DNA of 64,000 nucleotides from VXYK01 sp965221585 (GCA_965221585.1 OZ244898.1:1922001-1986000), one strand, 5' to 3'. Counted from the stretch's first letter, positions 46,956-56,745 are shown. The notes: generated by a model from the letters alone, not told the origin. Numbers and translations are program-made.

Positions 46956-47546
46956 CTAATCGAGTCTGCGGGCCAGCGCCAGACCGGTCTCGGCCAACCT
47001 GTGGAGTCCCGGATCAACTCCCAGGGTCGCCAGTTCCTCGGGAGCGGCCCAACGATGGGCAGTCGATTCATGGTTGGTATCGACCACGGCTGAGGCTGGT
47101 GCCAGGGCCAGAAAACGTACGTCGTAGTGGAGGTGGGAGTCCTCGTTCGGGGGGTCCACCCGATGGATGTCAAGGTCGATGGCGGCGCCCCAGATCCGCA
47201 ATCCGGTGATACCGGTCTCCTCGGTAGCTTCGGACAGCGCAACAGCCATGAGGTTGGCGTTGCCGTCTGCGTGACCACCCGGTTGAACCCAGATTCTGAG
47301 CTTGCTGTGATGCAGGAGCAACACCCGGTCCCGGCTCGCGTTCACCAGCAGAGCGCTCGCCGTGAAATGGCCCGGCCGTTCCCGACGATCCAACGGAGCC
47401 GGACGCTGCTTTAGCAGCAGACGCATGGCTTGGAGCGCTTCTGACTGGTCCGGGCTGGACAACGGCTCGATCGTCGCTGAGACGTCGTCGAGGCGCGTCG
47501 AAAACTGCAGGCGTTCATCGCTCGCGGTGATCCAGCATTGCGGCAT
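46956..47546 (-). CDS. NUDIX hydrolase
   Basis: 196 aa. The NUDIX box is GNANLMAVALSEATEETGI, with QPGGHAD just before; it fits G-x5-E-x7-xExxEExG except that the usual Arg before Glu is Ser (LSEATEETG). ERPGHFTASALLVN precedes it. The substrate is not determined. It starts 14 nt after argH and may be the last gene of the arginine operon. Confidence 0.8.
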   Translation of the reverse strand: MPQCWITASDERLQFSTRLDDVSATIEPLSSPDQSEALQAMRLLLKQRPAPLDRRERPGHFTASALLVNASRDRVLLLHHSKLRIWVQPGGHADGNANLMAVALSEATEETGITGLRIWGAAIDLDIHRVDPPNEDSHLHYDVRFLALAPASAVVDTNHESTAHRWAAPEELATLGVDPGLHRLAETGLALARRLD

Positions 47547-47560
47547 CGAGAGTTTCGACG

Positions 47561-48928
47561 TTACAGCTGGGGCAGACCCAGTAGAGCCCTGAAACTACGG
47601 ATCTGTTCGGCGACCGCGGCGGGAGAACCCCCGCCGTGAGTATTGCGACGAGTCACGGACGCGCCAGGCTCCGCCAGCCGCGCCGCATCTGGCCCGAGCT
47701 CATCGCTCGCCGCGACCAACTCGACGAAGCTCCCCTCGCCGTCAATCGACCGCCGGACGAGGTCACCCACCACGCCATGCGCTTGGCGGAAGGGCATGCC
47801 TCGCAGGACCAGCCACTCAGCCAGGTCCGTGGCGGCGGCATAGGGGGAGGCCGCAGCCTCCGCCATGCGATCAGTGTTGAACTCGAGTGTCGAGATCATT
47901 CCGTTGAGGGCCGAAACCGTGAGCAGCACCGTGTCGACCGCGTCGAACAGGGGCTCCTTGTCTTCCTGAAGGTCCTTGTTGTAGGTCAGGGGCAGGCCCT
48001 TGAGCGTCGTCATCAGCCCGGTCAGGTGACCGATCAGGCGGCCGGCTTTGCCCCGAGCAAGTTCTGCGATGTCGGGGTTCTTCTTCTGTGGCATCATCGA
48101 CGAGCCGGTGGAGAAGGCCTCGTCGAGTGCAACGAACCCAAATTCGCTCGAGGCCCAGAGAATCAACTCCTCGCCCATCCGGCTCAGGTGAACGCCGAGC
48201 AACGCCAGCCCGAAGAGCGTTTCCACCACAAAATCGCGATCGCTCACGGCGTCGAGGCTGTTGTCGAACACGCCCGCGAAACCAAGTTCGTCCGCGCACA
48301 TCTGAGGATCGAGCGGCAATGACGAACCGGCCAGCGCTCCAGCACCAAGCGGTGAGACATCGAGCCGAGCCTTGGCGTCCTCGAGCCGGTCGACATCGCG
48401 TGCCAGAGCCCAGCCGTGCGCCAACAGGTGATGCGCCAGCAGGACCGGCTGAGCCTGCTGAAGATGCGTGTACCCAGGTAGATGGGCATCACCTACGGAC
48501 TCGGCGGCAAGGAGCAGAGTCCTTTGTAGGCCATGCACCAGCGTCACCACCTCGTCGATCGCTGATTTCGTCCACAAACGGAGATCCGTGGCGACCTGGT
48601 CGTTGCGACTCCGACCGGTGTGAAGCTTCGCTCCCGACTCCGCCAACTCGCACACCCTCCGCTCTACCGCGGTATGGATGTCTTCGTCGCTGGACACAAA
48701 CTCGAAAGTCTGGGAGTCGAGCTCGTCAAGAACCTGATCTAGCGCTGCCAACACCTCATCACGCTCTGAGACGGTCAAGAGTCCAACCTCACAGAGCATC
48801 CGCACGTGCGCGCGCGAACCGACAATGTCCTCGGTGAACATCCGTTGATCAAAGTGCAGCGAGTCATTGAGCGCTTGCAACGATTCAGAAGGGTCTGCTC
48901 CGAATCTGCCATGCCACAAAGTTGCCAT
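47561..48928 (-). CDS. argH: Argininosuccinate lyase
   Basis: 455 aa; splits argininosuccinate into arginine and fumarate. The signature GSSMMPQKKNPD carries the catalytic Ser near 277; HTGRSRNDQVATDLRLW and HLPGYTHLQQAQPV with the general-acid region are also present. It starts 3 nt after argG. Full length. Confidence 0.96.
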   Translation of the reverse strand: MATLWHGRFGADPSESLQALNDSLHFDQRMFTEDIVGSRAHVRMLCEVGLLTVSERDEVLAALDQVLDELDSQTFEFVSSDEDIHTAVERRVCELAESGAKLHTGRSRNDQVATDLRLWTKSAIDEVVTLVHGLQRTLLLAAESVGDAHLPGYTHLQQAQPVLLAHHLLAHGWALARDVDRLEDAKARLDVSPLGAGALAGSSLPLDPQMCADELGFAGVFDNSLDAVSDRDFVVETLFGLALLGVHLSRMGEELILWASSEFGFVALDEAFSTGSSMMPQKKNPDIAELARGKAGRLIGHLTGLMTTLKGLPLTYNKDLQEDKEPLFDAVDTVLLTVSALNGMISTLEFNTDRMAEAAASPYAAATDLAEWLVLRGMPFRQAHGVVGDLVRRSIDGEGSFVELVAASDELGPDAARLAEPGASVTRRNTHGGGSPAAVAEQIRSFRALLGLPQL

Positions 48929-48931
48929 TGC

Positions 48932-50134
48932 TCAACCCCGCTTCCGTGCCAGGTTGCGGAGACGCAGAGCGTTGAGCTTGATGAAACCCTCGGCGTCAGC
49001 CTGGTCATAGACACCCTCGTCCTCTTCGAAGGTGGCGATCTTCTCGTCGAACAACGAGTCAGCAGACCTGCGCCCGACGATCTCGACGTTCCCCTTGTAG
49101 AGCTTGACCCGGACCTCACCGTTCACAGCGCGCTGGCTGTGGTCGATGGCCACTTGCAGCATCTCGCGTTCGGGACTCCACCAATAGCCGTTGTAGATCA
49201 GCTCGGCGTACCTCGGCATGAGCGAATCCTTGAGATGGGCCACCTCGCGGTCCAGCGTGATCGACTCGATCCCGCGGTGAGCCCGCAACATGATCGTGCC
49301 TCCCGGTGTCTCGTAGGCTCCGCGGCTCTTCATCCCTACGTAACGGTTCTCCACGATGTCGAGCCGTCCGACGCCGTTGGCACCTCCGACCGTGTTGAGG
49401 TGCGTCAGAACCTCGGCGGGACTCATGGCCCTGCCGTCGACGGCGACGATGTCACCGCGTTCGTAGCTGAGATCCAGATAGGCCGGCTCGTTCGGTGCCT
49501 CGGCCGGGCTGACCGACCAGCGCCACATTTCCGCTGGTGGTTCGGTCCAGGGGTCCTCCAGGGGACCACCCTCATAGGAGATGTGAAGGAGGTTCGCGTC
49601 CATCGAGAACGGGGACTTGGTGCCCCTGGTCATCTCGATGGGGATATTGCGATCCGAGGCGTAGTTCATGAGCGATTCCCGAGAGCCCAGATCCCAGATA
49701 CGCCAGGGCGCGATGACTTCGATGTCGGGTGAGAGCGCGTAGGCGCCTAGTTCGAACCGGACCTGATCGTTGCCCTTGCCGGTTGCACCGTGGCTGATGG
49801 CATCGGCTTGATGTTCCGCGGCGATCTCCACGAGGCGTTTTGCGATCAGCGGCCGGGCAATGGAGGTGCCGAGAAGGTATTCGCCCTCGTAGATCGTGTT
49901 GGCCCGAAACATCGGGTAGACGAAGTCGCGGGTGAATTCTTCGCGCAGGTCTTCGATATGGATGTTGTGTTCCGGCACTCCCATCGCCAGTGCTTTGGCG
50001 CGGGCGGGTTCGACCTCCTCCGGCTGGCCGAGGTCGGCTGTGAAGGTGATCACTTCGGCGTCGTAGTTCTCCCGCAGCCAGTGCAGGATGATCGACGTGT
50101 CAAGCCCTCCGCTGTAGGCGAGGACAACTTTCAT
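48932..50134 (-). CDS. argG: Argininosuccinate synthase
   Basis: 400 aa; joins citrulline and aspartate with ATP. The PP-loop is AYSGGLDTS (6-14); HGATGKGNDQVRFE, TRGTKSPFSMDANLLH and MLRAHRGIESITLDRE are signature segments. 58 nt after argR. Confidence 0.96.
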   Translation of the reverse strand: MKVVLAYSGGLDTSIILHWLRENYDAEVITFTADLGQPEEVEPARAKALAMGVPEHNIHIEDLREEFTRDFVYPMFRANTIYEGEYLLGTSIARPLIAKRLVEIAAEHQADAISHGATGKGNDQVRFELGAYALSPDIEVIAPWRIWDLGSRESLMNYASDRNIPIEMTRGTKSPFSMDANLLHISYEGGPLEDPWTEPPAEMWRWSVSPAEAPNEPAYLDLSYERGDIVAVDGRAMSPAEVLTHLNTVGGANGVGRLDIVENRYVGMKSRGAYETPGGTIMLRAHRGIESITLDREVAHLKDSLMPRYAELIYNGYWWSPEREMLQVAIDHSQRAVNGEVRVKLYKGNVEIVGRRSADSLFDEKIATFEEDEGVYDQADAEGFIKLNALRLRNLARKRG

Positions 50135-50192
50135 TTCAACGGTTCTTTCGTTTCTGGTCGGACAGTTGCTACGGCTTCTTGTTGAGTTTCGG

Positions 50193-50660
50193 TCATTGTC
50201 CCAATCCGGCTAGGTCACGGAGGCGCGCCTCAAGGCAGGCACCGCCGATCTCCTCGGCTGCGACCACCAACAAGGTGTCGTCTCCTGCGACCGTACCGAG
50301 GATCTCTGCCATCCCGGCACGATCCAGAGCCGAGGCCACGACATGAGCCGATCCGGGCGGCGTGCGCAGCAGCACCAGGTTCGCGGAATGGGAGACATCG
50401 GCGACCCAGTCCCCCATCACTCGCCGCAGATGATCCTCTGGAGCGATTCGGTCGACCGAATGCTCGGGTATGGCGTAGACGGTCTCGCCGCCGGCCACCC
50501 GCACCTTGACCGCGCCAAGCTCATCGAGGTCGCGCGACACTGTCGCCTGCGTGGCGGAGAGATCCTCGTGTTGCAGCAGCTCCACGAGTTGGCTCTGGTT
50601 GCTCACAGCGTGCTCGCCGAGCAATGCTGCGATGCGGTGCTGTCGACGGGCCTTGCTCAT
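50193..50660 (-). CDS. argR: Arginine repressor
   Basis: 155 aa. The N-terminal winged helix (RQHRIAALLGEHAVSNQSQL; ATQATVSRDLDELGAVKV near 35-52) binds ARG boxes; the C-terminal part (VLRTPPGSAHVVASALDRAG and GTVAGDDTLLVV) forms the arginine-binding hexamer. ATG overlaps argF by 4 nt, so it sits inside the operon it should regulate. Confidence 0.95.
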   Translation of the reverse strand: MSKARRQHRIAALLGEHAVSNQSQLVELLQHEDLSATQATVSRDLDELGAVKVRVAGGETVYAIPEHSVDRIAPEDHLRRVMGDWVADVSHSANLVLLRTPPGSAHVVASALDRAGMAEILGTVAGDDTLLVVAAEEIGGACLEARLRDLAGLGQ

Positions 50661-51550
50661 CGGTTCGCCTCCGAGAGGAGCCAGACGAGCAGACCCCGCG
50701 CGGCATGCATCCGATTGACGGCCTGCACCCAGATCCTGCTGTTGGGGCCGTCGAGCACCGCGTCGGTTGCTTCCTCGTTCCGATGCGCCGGCAGGCAGTG
50801 CAAGAATATCGCCTGGGCTGAAGCCGCTTCCATCATCCTGTTGTCGACTCTGAAGCCCTCGAAGTCGCGTCTGCGCTGTGCAGCCTCATCCTCCTGGCCC
50901 ATTGACGTCCAGGTGTCGGTGTAAACCACGTCGGCACCATCGACGGCTTCTTCGGGCCGCTTGAACACCTTCGGCTCCTCGGTCATGGCGATCCGCTCAA
51001 GGTCGGATTCGCTGAAGGCGTAGCCTCCGGGGCTGGCAATACGAAACTCCATGCCAGCCAGACCAACGCCCAAGGCCAGCGAGAACGCCACGTTGTTGGC
51101 GTCGCCGACGAACGCGACGCTACGGCCCGACAGCTCGCCGAAGGTTTGCTGAACGGTGAGCAGGTCGGCCAGAGCCTGCATCGGGTGACCCCGGTCGCTC
51201 AGGAGATTGACCACCGGAACCAGATCGACCGCGGCCATCCGCTCGACAACAGACTGGCTGAAGACCCGCGCGCCTATCGCCGCGTGGAATCCGGCCATGA
51301 CTCTGGTGACGTCCTCCACGGACTCGCGCCGGTCCAACCCGACCTCATCGTCGCTGATGTAGACGGGATGACCGCCAAGCTGAACCACCGCCATCTCCAT
51401 CGAGTTGCGGGTCCGTGCCGACGGTTTCTCGAAAATGAGGGCCATGCCCCTGCCTGTCAACAGCGTCGGAGAAGCCGCAGCGGAGGCGAGTTCAAGCACC
51501 CGTCCAAGCTCGGTTGCGGAGAGATCGTCGATCTCGGTGAAATGCCGCAT
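50657..51550 (-). CDS. argF: Ornithine carbamoyltransferase
   Basis: 297 aa from the ATG at 51550, which shares its A with the argD stop (TGATG). The carbamoyl-phosphate motif is EKPSARTRNS (41-50; the more common form is STRTR), with GHPVYISDDE, FSQSVVERM and HCLPAHRNEE for ornithine and catalysis. The frame is open upstream to 51682 inside argD, which is not the start. Confidence 0.95.
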   Translation of the reverse strand: MRHFTEIDDLSATELGRVLELASAAASPTLLTGRGMALIFEKPSARTRNSMEMAVVQLGGHPVYISDDEVGLDRRESVEDVTRVMAGFHAAIGARVFSQSVVERMAAVDLVPVVNLLSDRGHPMQALADLLTVQQTFGELSGRSVAFVGDANNVAFSLALGVGLAGMEFRIASPGGYAFSESDLERIAMTEEPKVFKRPEEAVDGADVVYTDTWTSMGQEDEAAQRRRDFEGFRVDNRMMEAASAQAIFLHCLPAHRNEEATDAVLDGPNSRIWVQAVNRMHAARGLLVWLLSEANR

Positions 51551-52752
51551 CACTGGACTCCCAGCACTCGCTCGATAACGGAGACCGCTTCGTCGATCTC
51601 GTTGTCGGTGACGGTGTAGGGCGGGGCGATTCGCAACGCGGTGGTAGTGATTCCGTTGAGGATCAGACCATGGTCGAGGCATTCCCTTGCGATCTCCGCG
51701 CCAGTCCGATCAGCACGGCTCTCATCGCTGAGTTCGATGGCCAACAACAGGCCCCTGCCTCTGATGTGATCGACTCCCGCAACGTCGGCCAGTCTGGCGC
51801 GCAGTGCAGCTTCCCTGCTCCGCACCAGTGCCGGGGCATCCATTTCGATGTAGCTGTCGATCGTGGCCCTCGCAGCCGCGAGTGCCAGGGCCTGGCCCGC
51901 GAAGGTCGAACCGTGGTCACCGGGGCCGAAGCATGCCGCTACTTCATCACGCGCCCACATGGCACCCACGGGGAAGCCGTTGGCGATGGCTTTGGCCAGC
52001 GTGACGATGTCTGGTGCGATACCGCTGTGCTGGTACCCGAACCATTCTCCAGTACGGCCGAAACCGGTTTGTATCTCATCCATGATGAGCAGAATCTGTC
52101 TCTCGTCGCAGATCTTGCGGACGGCCTGAAGGTATGCGTCGTCCGCGGGGTTGACTCCGCCCTCGCCCTGGACAGCTTCAAGCATGATGGCGCCCACCTC
52201 GGGACTCAGGGCGCTTTCCAGTTCCGAAACGTCGTCGAAGACCACATGCCGAAAACCCTCCGGCAAGGGTTGGAACGGCTCGTGCTTCTCCGGCTGTCCG
52301 GTGGCTGCCAGGGTCGCCAGCGTTCGACCGTGAAACGACCTGAGCGCGCTGACCACGACATGGCGACCCCTGCCTTGGTACTTGCGCGCGAGCTTGATGG
52401 CGGCTTCGTTGGCCTCCGCTCCTGAGTTCTGGAACAGCACCTGGCCCGGACCGCAATCGATCAGTTCACTGATCGTCTCAGCGACCGGCGCTTGGTGTTC
52501 GTTGGCGAACAGGTTCGACGTGTGGGTCAGGGTGGCGGCCTGCGCGGCTATCGCTGCGGTCACGCCAGGGTGGGCGTGTCCCAGAGAGGTGACCGCGAGT
52601 CCGCAGAGAAAGTCGAGATGCCTCCGGCCCTCGTTGTCCCACAGTTCGGCACCCCGGCCCCGCACGAAGACGCGCGGCGGGGAGCCGTAGTTGTTCATCA
52701 GGGGGCTGTGATCGCCCGTTGCGCCCCATGCTTGGGCCTGCGCGCGGGTCAT
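51550..52752 (-). CDS. argD: Acetylornithine aminotransferase
   Basis: 400 aa from the ATG at 52752 (ATGA overlap with argB). PLP-binding Lys254 lies in TLAKAIANGFPVGAM; FQNSGAEANEAAIKLAR, SFHGRTLATLAATGQ and LIMDEIQTGFGRTG are hallmarks of class III aminotransferases. It converts N-acetylglutamate semialdehyde to acetylornithine. Confidence 0.95.
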   Translation of the reverse strand: MTRAQAQAWGATGDHSPLMNNYGSPPRVFVRGRGAELWDNEGRRHLDFLCGLAVTSLGHAHPGVTAAIAAQAATLTHTSNLFANEHQAPVAETISELIDCGPGQVLFQNSGAEANEAAIKLARKYQGRGRHVVVSALRSFHGRTLATLAATGQPEKHEPFQPLPEGFRHVVFDDVSELESALSPEVGAIMLEAVQGEGGVNPADDAYLQAVRKICDERQILLIMDEIQTGFGRTGEWFGYQHSGIAPDIVTLAKAIANGFPVGAMWARDEVAACFGPGDHGSTFAGQALALAAARATIDSYIEMDAPALVRSREAALRARLADVAGVDHIRGRGLLLAIELSDESRADRTGAEIARECLDHGLILNGITTTALRIAPPYTVTDNEIDEAVSVIERVLGVQ

Positions 52753-53639
52753 GACGTCACCATCGTGCCGATCCCGGCGTCGGTGAACAGTTCGAGCAGC
52801 AGCACATGGGGGATCCGACCGTCGAGCAGATGGGCCGAAGTCGCACCCGATTTGACGGCGTCGACACAAGCCCGGACCTTGGGGATCATGCCGCCCGAGA
52901 TCGTCCCGTCGGCAACCATCGCTTCAAGCTCCGCGACTGTTGCGCGCGGCACGATCGAGGTGGGGTCTTCAGGATCAGTCAACAGGCCGGCAACATCGGT
53001 GAGATAGACCGCCTTCTCTGCTCCGAGCGCGCCGGCCAGCGCACCCGCAACCGTGTCGGCGTTGATGTTGTAGGCCTGCCCCGTCGTGTCCGCCCCGATC
53101 GTCGACACCACCGGGATCATCTGTTCGGCCAACAACCGTTCAAGGATCCCGGGTTGCACCGATGCAATGCTGCCGACGAAACCGAGGGCCTCATCAGCCG
53201 GTTCTGCGGTGATCAGCCCACCGTCCTCCCCTGAGACTCCCACGGCGAAGGCACCATGAACGTTGATGGCTCCGACAATGTCTCTGCCGACCTTTCCGAC
53301 GAGGACCATTCTGGCCACATCGAGTGTCTCCGCATCGGTGACCCGCAGGCCGTCGACGAACTCGGACGTCTTCCCGAGCCGTTGCAACAGCGCGCCGATC
53401 TGGGGACCGCCCCCATGGACGACCACGGGCCGCAGTCCCACTGACCGCAGGAGCACTACGTCCTGGGCGAACGAGGCCGACAGGCCGGGATCGACCATCG
53501 CATTGCCGCCGAACTTCACCACAATGACCGCGTCACGGAACTGTTGGATGTAGGGCAGCGCTTCGATCAGCGCGTCGGCGCGCCGTTTGGGGGCGAAACC
53601 CCGGTCCGAAATGACCTCTGCAACTTCTGGACTGGTCAT
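52749..53639 (-). CDS. argB: Acetylglutamate kinase
   Basis: 296 aa from the ATG at 53639 (ATGA overlap with argJ). VVKFGGNAMVD and VVVHGGGPQIG are the phosphate and substrate loops, YNINADTVAGALAGAL and ISGGMIPKVRACVDAV the C-terminal signature. The N-terminal helix (about 1-30) fits the arginine-inhibited hexameric type. Confidence 0.96.
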   Translation of the reverse strand: MTSPEVAEVISDRGFAPKRRADALIEALPYIQQFRDAVIVVKFGGNAMVDPGLSASFAQDVVLLRSVGLRPVVVHGGGPQIGALLQRLGKTSEFVDGLRVTDAETLDVARMVLVGKVGRDIVGAINVHGAFAVGVSGEDGGLITAEPADEALGFVGSIASVQPGILERLLAEQMIPVVSTIGADTTGQAYNINADTVAGALAGALGAEKAVYLTDVAGLLTDPEDPTSIVPRATVAELEAMVADGTISGGMIPKVRACVDAVKSGATSAHLLDGRIPHVLLLELFTDAGIGTMVTS

Positions 53640-54877
53640 GATCGATACCCCGCGTTGATCTCGATGTATCCGTGAGTCAGGTCGCACGTCCAGACCGTCG
53701 CTGAGCCGTTGCCGATACCGATGTCGACTCGCAGGTCGATCTCGTCTCCTTGGAGGTGCTCGGTGGCCCGTGCCTCGCTGTAGGCCTGATGCGGGCCGCC
53801 ATCCGAGGCGACCAGTTCGGTGCCGATCCAGATCGAGAGTCGATCGCGGTCGGCGCGCTCCCCCGCTTTGCCGACCGCCATCACGATCCGACCCCAGTTG
53901 GCGTCTTCGGCGGCCAGCGCCGTTGATACCAAAGGTGAGTCAGCGATCGACCGCGCGACCCTGTGCGCGGAGTCGTCGGATTCTGCTCCGGTCACTGTCA
54001 CCTGCACGAACTTTGTGGCACCTTCGCCGTCACGCACGATCTGGTGCGCCAGATCCAACAGGACGCTGTCCAGCGCGGCCTGGAAATCACCGAGCCGAGA
54101 ATCGTCTGGTGAGTTGATGTCGTCGTCGATCTGTTCACCTGTGGCAAAAAGCAGCACAGTGTCGCTGGTCGATGTGTCGGAATCGACGGTGATGCGGTTG
54201 AAACTCGCAGCCACGGACTTCGAGAGGCAGTCTTGGAGGATCTTCGGAGCAACTGCGAGGTCGGTGAAGACGAACGCGAGCATGGTGGCCATATCGGGAG
54301 CGATCATCCCGGACCCTTTGGCGATTCCGGCGATGTGGGCCGCAGTTGATTCGATGCGCGACGCTGAGCCCTTGCTGAAGGTGTCGGTTGTGCGGATCGC
54401 GGCCGCGGCGTCGGCCCACGCCGCTGCGTCGGCAACATCGAGGTTGTCGACCAGGCCTGGGAGGCTGCTGCTCAGGACGTCGTCCGGGAGGGGTTCGCCG
54501 ATCACGCCGGTGGATGCCAGGTACACCCTGTCGACATCGACTCCCAGTGACTGGGCCACGGTCTGGGCGGTGAGGGTTGCGCTGGCAGTTCCTGCCGCTC
54601 CAGTGAACGCGTTCGCGTTGCCCGAGTTGCACACCAGGGCCCGGGCTGTGCGGTTTCCTTCGTCAAAAATGCGCCGGCACCATTCCACCGGCGCGGACGG
54701 GCACTTCGAGGAGGTGAACGTTGCAGCCACGGTGGTGCCTTCGGCCAGCGAGGCAAGGAACAGGTCGTCTCCGGCGTGGGAGCTGATTCCAGCGGCATAG
54801 GTGGCCAGCTGCACGCCCGCTACGGGCGGCAGGTTGGGGAACGACTTGGGTGCTAGGGGTGAGACGGAATCAGGCAT
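53636..54877 (-). CDS. argJ: Bifunctional ornithine acetyltransferase / N-acetylglutamate synthase
   Basis: 413 aa. The enzyme cleaves itself before the nucleophile Thr198 in APDMATMLAFVF. CNSGNANAFTGAAG, STGVIGEPLP and ITVDSDTSTSDTVLLFATG are typical. It recycles the acetyl group from acetylornithine to glutamate, so no separate argA/argE is needed. It lies 12 nt after argC. Confidence 0.96.
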   Translation of the reverse strand: MPDSVSPLAPKSFPNLPPVAGVQLATYAAGISSHAGDDLFLASLAEGTTVAATFTSSKCPSAPVEWCRRIFDEGNRTARALVCNSGNANAFTGAAGTASATLTAQTVAQSLGVDVDRVYLASTGVIGEPLPDDVLSSSLPGLVDNLDVADAAAWADAAAAIRTTDTFSKGSASRIESTAAHIAGIAKGSGMIAPDMATMLAFVFTDLAVAPKILQDCLSKSVAASFNRITVDSDTSTSDTVLLFATGEQIDDDINSPDDSRLGDFQAALDSVLLDLAHQIVRDGEGATKFVQVTVTGAESDDSAHRVARSIADSPLVSTALAAEDANWGRIVMAVGKAGERADRDRLSIWIGTELVASDGGPHQAYSEARATEHLQGDEIDLRVDIGIGNGSATVWTCDLTHGYIEINAGYRS

Positions 54878-54889
54878 GAATCAGAGTTC

Positions 54890-55939
54890 CTATGGGAAGA
54901 GCCCGGCGGTGGGCAGACCGGTGTGTTCAGGGAGTCCGAGCACCGCGTTGGCACATTGGATTCCTTGGCCCGAAGCCCCTTTCACGAGGTTGTCGAGGGC
55001 ACCGATGGCCATCACCGTCTGGGTCCGCTCGTCGATTCTGGCGGTGAGGTGAACCGTGTTCGATCCCAGTGTCGCCTTGGTTGAGGGGGACCGCTCGTCG
55101 ACAACCACGAACGGTTCGTCGGCGTAGGCCCGCGCAAGGCACTCAAGAGCGTCTTCAGTGGTCGCGGGAGTCTCTCCGACCGGCCCGTAGCAGGTGGCGA
55201 GAATCCCTCGGTTCATGGGCGCTAGGTGCGGAGTGAAGAGAATCTGCGTCTCGACACCGGCGTGGGTCGATATCGCCATCTCGATCTCCGGCGTGTGACG
55301 GTGGTTCAGGAGTCCATAGGCGCTGAAGTCCTCATCGACCGCGCAGAACGTGGTGTTGTCCTTGGGGGGCCGCCCCGCGCCGGAGACGCCACTGGCGGCG
55401 TCGACGACTATTCCAGCCGGCTTGACGATCCGGGCTTTGACCAGAGGCGCCAGGGCCAGCGAGGCGGTGGTGACGTAGCAGCCGGCTACTGCGGTCAGTT
55501 CTGCTCCCGCCAGTCGGTCGCGGAACAGTTCGGGGAGTCCGAACACGAACTCACCCAGCAGTTCAGGGGCCTGGTGGGGTTCGCCGTACCACTTCGGGTA
55601 GATGCTCGGGTCATCGAACCGGAAGTCCGAGGACAGATCGATGATGTGTTTGGCCTTGCCCCTCAGCTGCGGCACGAGGGTCTGTGCATGTCCATGGGGA
55701 AGCCCCATCAAGACCAGGTCGACCGTCTCTGCGATGGCACTGATCAGATCGTCGTCGTGCGGCGCGAAGTTCATCTCGCCGTAGGCCGAGGCAAGACTCG
55801 GGTACAGGTCCGCTATCGGTCTGCCGGCTTGGGATTCACCCGTTGCGATGACCACCTCAAAATCGGGATGATTCGCGCACAGGCGCAGGAACTCCGCTCC
55901 TGTGAATCCGGACGCGCCAATGACCGCGAGGTTGTGCAT
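54890..55939 (-). CDS. argC: N-acetyl-gamma-glutamyl-phosphate reductase
   Basis: 349 aa. The NADP-binding start is VIGASGFTGAEFLRLC, and the catalytic Cys154 is in VAGCYVTTASLAL; GVSGAGRPPKDNTTF and HRHTPEIE follow. ATG with TATGAT only 6 nt upstream, so the message of the arginine operon is probably leaderless. Confidence 0.96.
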   Translation of the reverse strand: MHNLAVIGASGFTGAEFLRLCANHPDFEVVIATGESQAGRPIADLYPSLASAYGEMNFAPHDDDLISAIAETVDLVLMGLPHGHAQTLVPQLRGKAKHIIDLSSDFRFDDPSIYPKWYGEPHQAPELLGEFVFGLPELFRDRLAGAELTAVAGCYVTTASLALAPLVKARIVKPAGIVVDAASGVSGAGRPPKDNTTFCAVDEDFSAYGLLNHRHTPEIEMAISTHAGVETQILFTPHLAPMNRGILATCYGPVGETPATTEDALECLARAYADEPFVVVDERSPSTKATLGSNTVHLTARIDERTQTVMAIGALDNLVKGASGQGIQCANAVLGLPEHTGLPTAGLFP

Positions 55940-55945
55940 CTCTTG

Positions 55946-55973
55946 ATCATAGCAAGATTGTATGATTATACAA
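55946..55973 (-). promoter_or_regulatory. argC operon promoter
   Basis: -35 TTGTAT (55968-55973), 16-bp spacer, -10 TATGAT (55946-55951), then 6 nt to the ATG. The best -35/-10 pair in the window. Confidence 0.6.
55958..55973. promoter_or_regulatory. ArgR operator (ARG box)
   Basis: TTGTAT-GATT-ATACAA is a perfect 6-bp inverted repeat with a 4-bp centre, close to actinobacterial ARG boxes. It covers the -35 and most of the spacer, so ArgR with arginine would block RNA polymerase. Confidence 0.65.
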
Positions 55974-55985
55974 CCTAGTGAGAAA

Positions 55986-56738
55986 TTATGAATTGCTCAC
56001 CAATTCGGGGACAATCGGGCACTCACGACGAAACCGAAGCTCACTCACCGGGTGGGGTCCCGATGGACCAACAACGATGTCAACACAATCGAGCGAAACG
56101 ACCTCAAGACCGACAAAGCCGCCGCGGTCCTCTTGGTCGCGTAGGGTCAAGTCCCGCGCGCCGGTCCACATCTGGTCCAGCAGCACCCTGCCGAGTCCGG
56201 CGACGAGCCACACCGGAGTCCCCTCCCGCTGTTTGGCAGCCAGAGCTGCTTCGCATGTGCCCGACCGCAACAGGGCCTCGCCGTCGCCGACCACGTTCGC
56301 TTCCAGAATCACCAGGTCCACGGTTCGATCAGGCCGACAAACCGACGGATCTCCTGCGCCCGACGGTTCGACCACCGTCAGATCAAGGTCCGGCCTCAAG
56401 AGCGCAGCCTCACGGATCGCTTCGCCGGACCCGATTGCCAGCACCGAAGCCTCGGCGGGAATATGGCCGGCCAACTCCTCGACAGTACGGTCTCGCTGCA
56501 GCGCAGCAACACAGTCATACGCCTCGGCCACCGGATCGCTTCCCGACAAGATCCGGGCACACACCCACACGAGCGGTCCACAAGCCGGACGGCGTTCGAC
56601 CAGACGCTTGCAGGCGGTCAGCAACTCCATCGGATCATAGGCAAAATCCGCAAGAGCGTACGCGGCCTCGCGCACCAGAGGCACGGTCGATGAATCGCCG
56701 GTTCGAGCCACATATCGGAGACGCTCAACCGGATGCAC
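55986..56738 (-). CDS. Conserved unknown protein, Rossmann-like
   Basis: 250 aa from GTG. Residues 1-90 are helical (HPVERLRYVARTGDSST, CKRLVERRP), then a strand-turn-helix SVLAIGSGEAIREAALLRPD with DLTVVEPSG resembles a nucleotide-binding or eIF2B-like fold. No catalytic motif I trust. An opposite-strand open frame covers much of it, but start, -10 hexamer (7 nt away) and codon pattern favour this strand. It ends 13 bp before the argC promoter. Confidence 0.6.
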   Translation of the reverse strand: MHPVERLRYVARTGDSSTVPLVREAAYALADFAYDPMELLTACKRLVERRPACGPLVWVCARILSGSDPVAEAYDCVAALQRDRTVEELAGHIPAEASVLAIGSGEAIREAALLRPDLDLTVVEPSGAGDPSVCRPDRTVDLVILEANVVGDGEALLRSGTCEAALAAKQREGTPVWLVAGLGRVLLDQMWTGARDLTLRDQEDRGGFVGLEVVSLDCVDIVVGPSGPHPVSELRFRRECPIVPELVSNS

Positions 56739-56745
56739 ACCGCCA

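Noticed and set aside
55978..56640. Plus-strand open frame opposite the unknown gene at 55986-56738
   Set aside because: The minus strand has the better start with a -10 hexamer and a more protein-like composition; the plus frame is rich in Ser, Arg and Pro as expected of a shadow frame.
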